Made by a program: the position numbers and the translations under genes. Of a stretch of 64,000 bases of DNA, positions 25,538 to 33,453 are shown one piece after another. The notes beneath the pieces were generated by a model. The model was not told the DNA's origin. It did not search any database and worked only from the letters and a program-made list of their open reading frames with translations. Every line of letters begins with the position of its first letter. The first letter of the stretch is position 1. The stretch comes from Cohnella sp. AR92 (GTDB taxonomy: Bacteria; Bacillota; Bacilli; Paenibacillales; Paenibacillaceae), in contig NZ_RZJR01000009.1 of NCBI RefSeq assembly GCF_003990975.1, positions 124,001-188,000 on the forward strand, given 5' to 3'.

Positions 25538-26521
25538 TTGGACTCAGGCACCCATCTCGTCTTCGGACTCGGTCTCGCGGGCTTGGCCCTGACCGATCCG
25601 GTTATCGCTTCTCATCCGCAAGGCCCGTTAGCCGTCTTGATCGGCACCGTAATCGGTTCGCAAGCGCCGGATTTCGACATGCTGCTTCGCTTCAAGAGCA
25701 ATGCCGATTATATCAAGAATCACCGCGGCTTGTCTCACTCGATTCCGGCGGTGCTCATCTGGACCCTCTTGATCACCTTGGCGATCGCCCTAGTCTTCCC
25801 CAGCGTCTCTTGGCTTCATATCGGCGCATGGGTTCTGCTGGCCGTCGTGCTGCACGTCGTCTCCGATCTGTTCAACTCTTACGGCACGCAGGCGGCAAGG
25901 CCGATCTCCAACCGATGGATCGCTTGGAACATCATTCACATCTTCGATCCGTTTATCTTCCTGTCCCATCTCGCCGCTATCGTGCTGTGGGCGAGCGGTT
26001 GGGCGGAGCCTAGAGCGATTTTCCCCGTCTTGTATGCCGTTCTCGTCGTCTATTACGCCTGGAGGAGCTGGGTTCATTACCGTCTCTCCTCCAAGCTTCC
26101 GGGCAAGGACGAGTTTTATCGCCCCGGCGATCGCTACTTCCTGCTGCCGACGCTGTCCCTTCATCGTTGGAACGTGATTCGCGAATCGAAGGATTGCAAG
26201 TACGGGATCGGCGAATGGGAAAATGGGAAGCTGGTCTGGCTGGAAACAACCACATGCGCGCAGCACCCGGCCGTAGAGGCATCCAAGAAGAACAAAGATG
26301 CGCAATCGTTCCTCGCCTTGACTCCATTCCCCTGCGGACAGGTGACATCCCATTCGTGGGGCTATGAGGTCCGCTGGCTCGACATCCGTTATCGGCATCG
26401 CAAGCAATACCCGTTCGTCGCCGTCGTGATGATGGACCGGAACTACGAGACGCTTCAATCCTACGTGGGCTGGCTCAGCGACGATCGGCTGCAGAAGCGC
26501 CTCCGGATGAATTCTTACTAA
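25538..26521 (+). CDS. Membrane-bound metal-dependent hydrolase (YdjM/DUF457 type)
   Basis: A 327-residue membrane protein with the family's histidine and aspartate residues: GTHLVFG at the N-terminus, GSQAPDFDML near 50, and HRGLSHSIP near 70. Four or five hydrophobic helices span residues 10-180; the remainder is cytoplasmic. B. subtilis relatives (YfhP) belong to the same group. TTG start behind GGGGGGATTATT. Substrate unknown. Confidence 0.82.
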   Translation: MDSGTHLVFGLGLAGLALTDPVIASHPQGPLAVLIGTVIGSQAPDFDMLLRFKSNADYIKNHRGLSHSIPAVLIWTLLITLAIALVFPSVSWLHIGAWVLLAVVLHVVSDLFNSYGTQAARPISNRWIAWNIIHIFDPFIFLSHLAAIVLWASGWAEPRAIFPVLYAVLVVYYAWRSWVHYRLSSKLPGKDEFYRPGDRYFLLPTLSLHRWNVIRESKDCKYGIGEWENGKLVWLETTTCAQHPAVEASKKNKDAQSFLALTPFPCGQVTSHSWGYEVRWLDIRYRHRKQYPFVAVVMMDRNYETLQSYVGWLSDDRLQKRLRMNSY

Positions 26522-26535
26522 AGATTGCCGGAAGA

Positions 26536-26560
26536 AAGCCCCCTATTGACTTGGGGGCTT
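26536..26560 (+). terminator. Terminator after the metal-dependent hydrolase
   Basis: Stem AAGCCCCC / GGGGGCTT followed by TTATTATT on the plus strand. Confidence 0.75.
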
Positions 26561-26579
26561 TTATTATTGGACAATATTA

Positions 26580-26612
26580 AAAGCCCGAGGGCGACCCTCG
26601 GGCTTTCGGTCG
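26580..26612 (-). terminator. Terminator after the first SASP gene
   Basis: Stem AAAGCCCGAGG / CCTCGGGCTTT with a four-base loop, followed on the minus strand by TTAATATT. It lies 16 bases past the SASP stop codon, back to back with the previous terminator. Confidence 0.8.
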
Positions 26613-26627
26613 GGACGCTAAGTTCGC

Positions 26628-26852
26628 TTAGCGGCCGCCGCCGGAAAGTTGTTGCTCAGCGATTTGAACCAGCTTCTTGGTGATATAGCCTCCGAGCGAT
26701 CCAGCATCGCGGGAAGTTACGTTGCCGTAGTAGCCGTCGGACGGGATTTGAACGCCCAACGATTGAGCAGCCTCCGTCTTCATGCTTTGAAGAGCTGCTT
26801 TCGCTTGGGGAACCAACACCTGATTACGGGATCCGGAATTGTTGTCTGCCAT
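26628..26852 (-). CDS. Alpha/beta-type small acid-soluble spore protein
   Basis: A 74-residue DNA-binding spore protein that protects DNA from UV and heat. Both conserved blocks are present: the segment containing the germination-protease site (KTEAAQSLGVQIPSDGYYGN) and SRDAGSLGGYITKKLVQIAE. ATG behind AAAGGAG. A sigma-G-like promoter lies upstream and a terminator downstream, so it is a single-gene unit expressed in the forespore. Confidence 0.95.
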   Translation of the reverse strand: MADNNSGSRNQVLVPQAKAALQSMKTEAAQSLGVQIPSDGYYGNVTSRDAGSLGGYITKKLVQIAEQQLSGGGR

Positions 26853-26903
26853 GCTTCAATGCTCCTTTCGCCTTGCTTTAATGGGTTTGCAAGCTTGCTT
26901 CTC

Positions 26904-26932
26904 TAGTATGCAAAGGCGGGAGAAAAATATGC
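26904..26932 (-). promoter_or_regulatory. Sigma-G-like promoter of the first SASP gene
   Basis: On the minus strand GCATAT (26927-26932), a 16-base spacer and CATACTA (26904-26910), matching the forespore pattern GHATR and CATNNTA. The second SASP gene has the same -10 and spacing. Confidence 0.7.
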
Positions 26933-26949
26933 TTAAGGAGTTCAAAACC

Positions 26950-27123
26950 ATGAACAAACCTCTCGGATTATTGTTTGCCATCACTTCCGTCGCTTGGATG
27001 ACCGCTACCGCCATCTCCCTCGACTACAACGGCTGGCTGGCCGCGCTGTTCTTCGTCCTGTGCATCCTGAATATCGGCGCAGGATTCATCGTGAAGGCCC
27101 GGCTGCGCAGAAGCCGAGCCTAG
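26950..27123 (+). CDS. Small two-helix membrane protein
   Basis: A 57-residue protein starting at ATG nine bases after AAGGAG. Two hydrophobic helices (GLLFAITSVAWMTATAI and WLAALFFVLCILNIGAGFIV) are joined by a short polar turn; the tail is strongly basic (KARLRRSRA), which should lie inside the cell. No family recognised. The ribosome site overlaps the -35 region of the divergent SASP promoter. Confidence 0.55.
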   Translation: MNKPLGLLFAITSVAWMTATAISLDYNGWLAALFFVLCILNIGAGFIVKARLRRSRA

Positions 27124-27139
27124 GCGATGGTCCGGCGGC

Positions 27140-28144
27140 TTATCGCTTCGAGGAAGGCAGCAGGAAGCCCATCGCTTCCTTGACTTGGCGGGTCGTCACT
27201 TCGGCGACCGCCCTCGCCTTCTCCGCACCGGCCCTAAGGATCTCGTGAATCTCGCCGGATTCGCGGATTTCGCGGTAACGCTGCTGCAGCGGCTCAAGGG
27301 TCGCGACCACTTGCTCGGCCAGATCCTTCTTGAACGCCCCGTAGCCTTGTCCTTCGTATCTGGCTTGAACTTCCTCAAGCGAGATGCCCGCGCAATTCGA
27401 ATAGATCGTCATCAGGTTGCTGATCTCGGGCTTCTCCTTCGGATCGAATACGATCTCCCGTCCCAAGTCCGTCTTGGCTCGGGAGATTTTTTTGCGGATG
27501 TCGTCCGGAGAATCGAGAAGGGCGATGAAGCTTCCCGCGTTAGGGTTGCTCTTGCTCATCTTCTTGCTCGCGTCGTCCAGCGACATGATTCTTGCTCCGA
27601 CCTTCGGGATGTATGGCTCCGGAACCGTCAGCGTCTCGCCGAACTTGAAGTTGAAGCGTCCCGCGAGATCGCGCGTCAGCTCCAGATGCTGCTTCTGGTC
27701 GTCGCCGACCGGCACCAGATTGGCTTGATACAGCAAAATGTCCGCGGCCATCAGCGAAGGATAGACGAACAGGCCGGCTCCCACCGCATCCTTGCCTTCC
27801 GACTTATCCTTGAACTGGGTCATTCTCTCCAGCTCGCCCATATACGACAGCGTCGTCATGATCCAGCCCAGCTCCGCGTGCTGCGGCACGTGCGACTGCA
27901 CGAAGACGGCCGCTTGCGCCGGATCGATCCCGGCGGCGATAAACAGGGCGGCAACCGATTCCGTTTGTTCGCGCAAGGCCGCCGGCTCTTGCGGAACCGT
28001 AATCGCGTGCAGATCGACGATCATGAAGAAGCACTCGTAATCCTTCTGCAGCTCCACGAAATTTTTCATCGCTCCGATATAGTTCCCTAGCGTCAGCTTG
28101 CCGCTCGGTTGAATCCCCGATAGAACTCTTAGTGGCTTGCTCAT
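27140..28144 (-). CDS. trpS: Tryptophan-tRNA ligase
   Basis: A 334-residue class I synthetase that charges tRNA-Trp. HIGH-like motif PSGKLTLGNY near residues 12-21 and KMSKS motif KKMSKSNPNAGSF near 196. The start ATG is placed before SKPLRVLSGIQPSG, behind AAAGGCGG; the frame continues upstream but that part overlaps the T-box leader. Expression is controlled by that T-box with a UGG specifier. Confidence 0.95.
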   Translation of the reverse strand: MSKPLRVLSGIQPSGKLTLGNYIGAMKNFVELQKDYECFFMIVDLHAITVPQEPAALREQTESVAALFIAAGIDPAQAAVFVQSHVPQHAELGWIMTTLSYMGELERMTQFKDKSEGKDAVGAGLFVYPSLMAADILLYQANLVPVGDDQKQHLELTRDLAGRFNFKFGETLTVPEPYIPKVGARIMSLDDASKKMSKSNPNAGSFIALLDSPDDIRKKISRAKTDLGREIVFDPKEKPEISNLMTIYSNCAGISLEEVQARYEGQGYGAFKKDLAEQVVATLEPLQQRYREIRESGEIHEILRAGAEKARAVAEVTTRQVKEAMGFLLPSSKR

Positions 28145-28224
28145 GATTGGATTCCGCCTTTCTTTTCCCAAGCAATAGTGTCGTGCCGCTAAAGATCGAC
28201 TGTCCCCAGGAGACGGAGAAAAAC

Positions 28225-28512
28225 AAAAAGACCCCTTCGTCTCAAGGGACGAAGAGGTCGTGGTGCCACCCTTATTCGCTGGACAAAGCATCTTAGGCGC
28301 GCTCTCGGATCCAGCCTTGGGTTCCGTAACGGGGAACATTCGGGGAGAATGGGATAGGCCGTCCCCCGCGGAGACAGCTCGATCGTTTCGCTCCCGGCTC
28401 CGAGCTCCATTCGGCTTAGCAAGGAGTACCGGCTCTCAGCAATCGCCGGCTCTCTGGGAGCACCCCGCTAAACGTACTTGTTCTCTTCACAGCCGATCTG
28501 ATGCAGCATGTT
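28225..28512 (-). ncRNA. T-box leader of trpS
   Basis: On the minus strand the leader has stem I hallmarks (AGAGAGCCGGCGATTGCTG and AGCCGGTACT, about 28428-28461), a specifier loop GAA-TGG-AGC with the Trp codon at 28407-28409, and the T-box AGGGTGGCACCACG near 28258-28271. A terminator stem GACCTCTTCGTC / GACGAAGGGGTC (28230-28259) with a U-run follows. Uncharged tRNA-Trp should favour the antiterminator and raise trpS expression. Confidence 0.93.
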
Positions 28513-28519
28513 GCTTCTC

Positions 28520-28547
28520 ATTATACTCCCGGGAGACGACAAGTCAA
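28520..28547 (-). promoter_or_regulatory. Sigma-A-type promoter of the trpS leader
   Basis: TTGACT (28542-28547), a 16-base spacer and a perfect TATAAT (28520-28525) on the minus strand, just before the T-box. Confidence 0.8.
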
Positions 28548-28641
28548 CCGCGCAGCCCCCCGCTTCGAACTTCCCTCCTCGCGTTCTTGTCCGATAAGGC
28601 CAAGCATAGTCTAGAGAAGCGCAGCTTGGAGGTGGGTCGAA

Positions 28642-29709
28642 TTGGCAGGCAGATTTTTCAAATGGCTCCTGACCGCATCGGGAGTTCTTTTCCTTGTTCT
28701 CTTCTTCATCATGGAGAGCCATTATGCGCGAAAGCTGACCGAAGCGTTCGCTTCCATCTTGTTCGATGCTCTCCCTTATCTGCTAGCCGGTTCGTTCGTA
28801 TCGGCGCTGCTTCACACTTTCCTGAAGGACGAACATGTGCGAAGGTTCGCGCCCCGCAACAAGCTCTATGGCGTTCTCTTCGGGAGCCTTCTTGGCCTTG
28901 CCGTCCCGCTCTGCGAATGCGGAATGGTTCCCGTCGTGCGAAGGCTAATCCGCAAAGGGCTGCCCGCCTATATCGGGCTGGTCTATCTTGTCGCCGGTCC
29001 GATCCTGAATCCGATCGTCATCGCTTCGACCTTCTCCGCCTTCCCGAACGATCCGAAGCTTGCGACCGCCCGGTTCCTGCTGGCTCTCGCAGTTACCGTT
29101 GCGCTGGGCCTCATGCTCACCTTGATCGTCCGCGGCAGCCCGCTCCGGACCGACCGGACGAATGACGATACCCGCGAGCATGAGCACGGGCACGGACATG
29201 ATCATTCTCACGGACACAGCCATGCCGGCCATTCCCGCAAACACGGCCATCACCACCATCACCACGATCATGACCACGAGGCGGCCGGGGGAACTTGGAG
29301 GACGAAGCTTGCGGGCGTTCCCGCTCACGCGGCCGAGGATCTCTGGGACATGGGCAAGTACTTCCTGGCGGGTTCCTTGATCGCCGCGATCATGCAGACG
29401 ACGATCGATCAGGAAGCTTTCGCCGCCATCGCCGGCAACGATCTCGTATCCCATTTGTTCATGATGGGCTTCGCCTTCGTGCTGTGCTTATGCTCTACGG
29501 CCGATGCCTTCGTCGCCGCCCCCTTCGTGAACCTATTCCCACATGGGGCGCTGCTGTCCTTCCTTGTCTTCGGTCCGATGATCGACCTGAAGGGCACTCT
29601 AATGATGCTGTCCGTCTTCCGTACCCGGTTTGTCCTCGTGTTCGCGCTGCTGACCGCGTGGCTGGTCCTGCTCGGATCCCATATCTTCGAACGCATGAAT
29701 TGGCTTTGA
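28642..29709 (+). CDS. UPF0718/DUF318 family permease with a His-rich loop
   Basis: A 355-residue membrane protein with about eight helices and the two family motifs VPLCECGMVPVVRRL near residue 90 and CLCSTADAFVAAPF near 275. Between the two halves (residues ~173-220) lies a loop dominated by His, Asp and Gly, including a run of six His, which must bind metal ions. Related permeases are linked to metal or metalloid handling, but no transported ion is established. TTG start nine bases after GGAGG. The gene is alone; the partner often found downstream (TIGR03943 type) is not here. Confidence 0.8.
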   Translation: MAGRFFKWLLTASGVLFLVLFFIMESHYARKLTEAFASILFDALPYLLAGSFVSALLHTFLKDEHVRRFAPRNKLYGVLFGSLLGLAVPLCECGMVPVVRRLIRKGLPAYIGLVYLVAGPILNPIVIASTFSAFPNDPKLATARFLLALAVTVALGLMLTLIVRGSPLRTDRTNDDTREHEHGHGHDHSHGHSHAGHSRKHGHHHHHHDHDHEAAGGTWRTKLAGVPAHAAEDLWDMGKYFLAGSLIAAIMQTTIDQEAFAAIAGNDLVSHLFMMGFAFVLCLCSTADAFVAAPFVNLFPHGALLSFLVFGPMIDLKGTLMMLSVFRTRFVLVFALLTAWLVLLGSHIFERMNWL

Positions 29710-29742
29710 AACAAGAGCTTCATGGAAACGATTTCTTTGCAT

Positions 29743-29771
29743 GCATAGCCCCTCCTATTTCGTCCATACTA
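29743..29771 (+). promoter_or_regulatory. Sigma-G-like promoter of the second SASP gene
   Basis: GCATAG (29743-29748), a 16-base spacer and CATACTA (29765-29771). Same layout and -10 as the promoter of the other SASP gene. Confidence 0.7.
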
Positions 29772-29793
29772 TCCTTCAAAGGAGGTGAGCACA

Positions 29794-30018
29794 TTGGCAT
29801 CCAACAACAACAGCAACAGCAATCAGCTCGTCATCCCCCAAGCTCGCCAAGCACTGGACCAACTGAAGTACGAAGCTGCGCAAGAGCTTGGAATCACGAT
29901 TCCGCAAGACGGCTACTACGGCAACATGGTTACTCGCGACACCGGCTCCATCGGTGGTCATATCACTCGCAAGCTCGTTCAGATCGCTGAACAACAACTC
30001 GCGGGAAGAGCTTTCTAA
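29794..30018 (+). CDS. Alpha/beta-type small acid-soluble spore protein
   Basis: A 74-residue SASP, same length as the first. Conserved blocks KYEAAQELGITIPQDGYYGN and TRDTGSIGGHITRKLVQIAE are present. I chose TTG at 29794, eight bases after AAAGGAGG; an in-frame GTG three codons earlier lies inside that ribosome site. A sigma-G-like promoter precedes it and a bidirectional terminator follows. Confidence 0.95.
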   Translation: MASNNNSNSNQLVIPQARQALDQLKYEAAQELGITIPQDGYYGNMVTRDTGSIGGHITRKLVQIAEQQLAGRAF

Positions 30019-30053
30019 TCGAACCGCTTCCATAACGGATAGCGTCAACAACG

Positions 30054-30093
30054 AAGGGGACGGCTCGGATCAACAATCCAGAGCCGTCCCCTT
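30054..30093. terminator. Bidirectional terminator between SASP 2 and the 137-residue gene
   Basis: A 13-bp perfect stem (AAGGGGACGGCTC / GAGCCGTCCCCTT) with a 14-base loop, T-rich after the stem on the plus strand. It serves two convergent genes. Confidence 0.85.
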
Positions 30094-30106
30094 CATTTTA
30101 TGTAGC

Positions 30107-30520
30107 CTATTCGTTCACCGCGTCACGCCGGTCCCTGCCCTTCGGATGCAACCGGAACATGAGATTCGCCATGTTGTAGTTGGACTCGAATTGGACGCTC
30201 AGATAGACCTTGCCCTGGCGAAGCACGAAGTCGTACGAGATTTCGCCGTGCGTCCAGCTTCGCTTGTGGTTCAGCGCTTCGATTGCCATTCGGCGCAGCG
30301 ATTCGACTTGGGCTGCCGTCATCCCGGCCTGCTTCTCTCCCGCTGTCCCCCGATCCTCGCAATCGAGCGGGAGATGCCGAATGCCGAACTTGCCGATCAC
30401 GTCGTTGCGTATCTGCAGCACGATCGTTCCCGCGGATAGTCCGCGCAATTCATCCTCCAGCTTGCGAAGAGCAACATCTACCTGGCGGGCCAATGGAACC
30501 AACTCTAGCGACATCAACAT
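30107..30520 (-). CDS. Conserved-looking hypothetical protein
   Basis: A 137-residue soluble protein with no motif I can name. Residues 10-45 look helical then beta (LRKLEDELRGLSAGTIVLQI), and the C-terminal half has a beta-hairpin look (GEISYDFVLRQGKVYLSVQFES). ATG behind TTAGGAGAGG. It has a strong promoter of its own and stands alone between terminators, which supports a real gene. Function unknown. Confidence 0.65.
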   Translation of the reverse strand: MLMSLELVPLARQVDVALRKLEDELRGLSAGTIVLQIRNDVIGKFGIRHLPLDCEDRGTAGEKQAGMTAAQVESLRRMAIEALNHKRSWTHGEISYDFVLRQGKVYLSVQFESNYNMANLMFRLHPKGRDRRDAVNE

Positions 30521-30555
30521 TCCCCTCTCCTAATAAAATGATTATTTTTACCTAT

Positions 30556-30583
30556 ATAATACTTTAATTGGATTATATGTCAA
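30556..30583 (-). promoter_or_regulatory. Sigma-A-type promoter of the 137-residue gene
   Basis: A perfect TTGACA (30578-30583), a 16-base spacer and TATTAT (30556-30561) on the minus strand in a very AT-rich stretch, about 30 bases before the ribosome site. Confidence 0.7.
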
Positions 30584-30648
30584 TTATTTAATAATAGCAA
30601 TGACTATTGTCTAAATTTGTCGCTTGAGGAGTTCAGGCCATAAAAAAA

Positions 30649-30703
30649 CCGCTCCCTGCCGAAGCCCCGATCCATTGATCGGGCCCTCCAAGCAGGAAAG
30701 CGG
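30649..30703 (-). terminator. Terminator after the M3 oligoendopeptidase
   Basis: Arms CCGCTCCCTGC and GCAGGAAAGCGG pair with a small mismatch, with an inner GATC-containing hairpin, and are followed on the minus strand by a seven-T run. Confidence 0.82.
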
Positions 30704-30767
30704 CGTGTTCTTCACGACCTATTTGCTATTATTATATCTCGCCCGTCCATTTCCGACAATTGGAAAT

Positions 30768-32573
30768 TTATCGGTTGGACGATCGGGAGACTTCCGCTGC
30801 CGTCTTCACGTACAGCTCGACATCGGACACCGCCTTGGCCACGGCCGAATCCCAGAAGCCGCGCTTCTTCAAATCCACCCCAAGATGCTTCTTGGCCAAG
30901 TCCTCGACCGACATGACCGCCGTATCCTTCAGAAGAGCATCATAGCGCGCGCTGAACGAAGGACCTTCTTTCTCCGCCGCGGCGAGGATGCCGGTGCTGA
31001 AGAGATAGCCGAAGCTATAGGGGAAGTTGTAGAACGGAACGTCCGTGATGTAGAAGTGAAGCTTGGAGCCCCAGAACATCGGATGCCAGGATTCAAGCGA
31101 ATCCCCATACGCTTCCTTCTGGGCTTCCACCATCAGCTCCTTGATCTCCTCGGCGGACAGCATGCCGGCCTTGCGCTTGTCGTAGAAGCGAGTCTCGAAC
31201 AGGAAGCGCGCTCGGATATTCATGCAGAACGCGACCGCGCTCTCCAGACGGACGTCCAACAGCGCCAGCTTCGCTTCGGCGCTGTCCGCCTTGCGCAGCA
31301 GCGCATCGCTGACGATCGCCTCCGCGAAAGTAGAAGCGGTCTCCGCCACGTTCATCGCGTAGTCCTGGGCGAATGGCGCCAAGCCGTCCACCAGAGAGCT
31401 ATGGTAAGCGTGGCCCAACTCGTGGGCGAGGGTCGAGACATTGTCCATCGTACCCGAATAGGTCATGAAGATCCGGGTCTGGCCGTTGATCGGGAAGTCC
31501 GTGCAGAAGCCGCCCGGACGCTTCCCGGCGCGGTCTTCCACCTCGATCCATCTCTCGGAGAAAGCGCGATCCGCCAGCGCCGCCATCGAAGGAGAGAACT
31601 GGGCGAACGCTTCCCGGATAAGCTCGGCTGCTTCTCCATATCCCACGGACGGGCCTTCTTGGCCGATCGGAGCGCCGACATCGTGCCAGCCGAGCTTCTC
31701 CTTGCCGAGCAAGCCCGCTTTGGCGGATAAGTATTTCTTGAGCGGTTCGATGCTTCCTTCTACCGCTCCCCACATGGCTTCGAGCGTTTCCGGGCTCATT
31801 CGATTGATACGAAGCGGTTCATGAAGAACGCTGTCCCAGCCTCGCTTGCCGTACAAGTTGAGCCGGAAGCCCGCCAAGCGGTTCAACACGTCCGCCGCAA
31901 GATCCTCCTGCTCGGACCAAGCCTCTTCCCATAGGGAAGCCATTCGATCGCGCACTTGTTGGTTGGGATTGCTGAACTTGTTGGCCGCCTGTCCCACGGA
32001 CAGCTTCTTCGTCTCGCCATTCTCCTCCCATGGGATGCCGATCCGGCTGACGATAAGCGAATAATGCTCTCCCCATCCGTGATAGCCGTTGATAGCCAGC
32101 TCGCTGGCGAGTCCCTCCAGCTCGGGAGACAGCTTCTCTCGAACCGCGTCCCTGCGCTCGTTAAGGAGATACGCGATCTCCTTCTGGCCCTCGGCTTCTA
32201 CCCACTTCGCCCAGCGGTCGTCCGGAAGCTCGGACAGCTTCACGTCGAACAAGTCAGACGCTTGGGAGTAAAGGGAGCCGAGCGTCTGAACCTTCTCCGT
32301 CCAGGCGGCCGCTCGCTTGTCGTCGGTCCGTTGCGAGGTCAGGCAATCCGCGAACGATCTCGCCTGGCGAAGACGCAGGTTCGCTTCCTGCAGCCTGGCG
32401 GTCCATGCCGACAGCTTCGCTTCGCCGACATCGCCGGAAGACGCCTTCAGTTCTTGGTACAACCCCTTCACCAGCTTGTCGCTCTCCTCCATGAAGGAAG
32501 CGAATTCCTTGGAATCGGAACCGCCCGGGAACAGAGCATCAAGGTCCCAGGTCAACGATAATGATTGACTCAT
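30768..32573 (-). CDS. pepF: M3 family oligoendopeptidase
   Basis: A 601-residue cytoplasmic zinc metallopeptidase that trims oligopeptides, plausibly including those brought in by Opp. The zinc motif is AHELGHAYH with His384, Glu385 and His388; the third ligand Glu is in MNVAETASTFAEA about 25 residues later. Length and the N-terminal helical domain fit PepF/PepB-type enzymes. ATG behind AAAGGTTGG. A promoter-like TTGTAG/TATCAT pair with an 18-base spacer lies at 32601-32630. Confidence 0.92.
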   Translation of the reverse strand: MSQSLSLTWDLDALFPGGSDSKEFASFMEESDKLVKGLYQELKASSGDVGEAKLSAWTARLQEANLRLRQARSFADCLTSQRTDDKRAAAWTEKVQTLGSLYSQASDLFDVKLSELPDDRWAKWVEAEGQKEIAYLLNERRDAVREKLSPELEGLASELAINGYHGWGEHYSLIVSRIGIPWEENGETKKLSVGQAANKFSNPNQQVRDRMASLWEEAWSEQEDLAADVLNRLAGFRLNLYGKRGWDSVLHEPLRINRMSPETLEAMWGAVEGSIEPLKKYLSAKAGLLGKEKLGWHDVGAPIGQEGPSVGYGEAAELIREAFAQFSPSMAALADRAFSERWIEVEDRAGKRPGGFCTDFPINGQTRIFMTYSGTMDNVSTLAHELGHAYHSSLVDGLAPFAQDYAMNVAETASTFAEAIVSDALLRKADSAEAKLALLDVRLESAVAFCMNIRARFLFETRFYDKRKAGMLSAEEIKELMVEAQKEAYGDSLESWHPMFWGSKLHFYITDVPFYNFPYSFGYLFSTGILAAAEKEGPSFSARYDALLKDTAVMSVEDLAKKHLGVDLKKRGFWDSAVAKAVSDVELYVKTAAEVSRSSNR

Positions 32574-32695
32574 TTATATCCAACCTTTCGTTATATAGGA
32601 ATGATAAGCCATGCAGGATTAATGCTACAACATTGCGAAGGCGGGAACAACTGTTGTATCGTTAAAGGCATGGAGAAGAACGGAGGTCTTAAATC

Positions 32696-32938
32696 TTGAT
32701 TCCCTTGCAGAACAGCTTGCCTTATGATATCCAGATGAACGAAGTATTCGCCGCTCACTGCCCCTTCTGCGGGCAAGAGCACGTACCGCTTCCGCTTAAG
32801 CCGGAAGACGTCCGGGATCTTCGGGACGGGCGGCGCAAACAGGCGATCGTCTTCCCGTGCTGCCGGACCCGGGTGCAATTCATCGACGCCGACGGAGATT
32901 ACCTTCTTGCGGATCAGCGGCTAAGTCCGCGCAGATAG
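32696..32938 (+). CDS. Small Cys-containing (zinc-ribbon-like) protein
   Basis: An 80-residue protein with AHCPFCGQEHVPL near residue 20 and a second pair in VFPCCRTRV near 54, a spacing that could hold one zinc ion. TTG start nine bases after GGAGG. Divergent from pepF. I do not recognise the family; single-gene unit, function unknown. Confidence 0.6.
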   Translation: MIPLQNSLPYDIQMNEVFAAHCPFCGQEHVPLPLKPEDVRDLRDGRRKQAIVFPCCRTRVQFIDADGDYLLADQRLSPRR

Positions 32939-33180
32939 GCATAACCAGAAGCGCCTCCAAATCGCATCAAAAGAGCGTAAATATAGCAGCAGCTTACAGA
33001 AAATTGGCCAATCTCGCGTTGTCCCGGGCTGCCCTGAATAGGTGCTTTTCCCAATTCCCCGTAAATCGGGCGATTACTTTCCTATTGCAGTTGCTCGTTA
33101 ATCAGCTATCGGCTCGCGGCTTGCCGCTTCCGTCTTACGTATCGGATTGCGGATTACGGATGGTTATATGGACTCGCGGC
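32939..33180. other. Intergenic stretch without recognised features
   Basis: Between the zinc-ribbon-like gene and the dispersed repeat I see no gene with a ribosome site and no terminator. Short open frames exist but have no coding character. Confidence 0.5.
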
Positions 33181-33363
33181 TAACGGAAATTTTAGACCTT
33201 AAGAGCTGGAATATAAGACGTTTTTGATTCTTACGGATATAAGCGACGCTTAAAGTTGAATTTAGCCCTTTCGAGAGGGGAAATAACCATATAAGGGTTC
33301 GTCATTTCCGTTAAAATTCATAAACCCGCAATTTCCCCCTGTAAAGGTCTCAGATTTCCGTTA
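33181..33363. repeat. 183-bp nested-palindrome element, copy A
   Basis: Begins TAACGGAA and ends TTCCGTTA. A degenerate inner arm (TTACGGAT) starts at offset 50 and an inverted one (TTCCGTTA) at offset 125; the last arm starts at offset 175. Each arm extends to a ~24-nt motif of the form TAACGGAA-n7/8-AC-n-CTTA. It aligns end to end with the element at 47161-47343. No open frame of note inside, no obvious target-site duplication. Confidence 0.85.
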
Positions 33364-33410
33364 CGGTTCAGGGTCGGACGCCTACATGGCGATAAGCATC
33401 CCTCGCAAGA

Positions 33411-33445
33411 AAAGCAGCCTGCCGCATCTCGCGGCAGGCTGCTTT
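33411..33445 (-). terminator. Terminator after the GH130 gene
   Basis: A 15-bp perfect stem (AAAGCAGCCTGCCGC / GCGGCAGGCTGCTTT) with a five-base loop, followed on the minus strand by TCTTGC. The U-run comes mostly from the stem end. Confidence 0.8.
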
Positions 33446-33453
33446 CTACCTTA

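Noticed and set aside
29162..29380. Separate small gene over the His-rich part of the permease
   Set aside because: It is a shadow frame of the permease gene; the permease frame has the family motifs on both sides.
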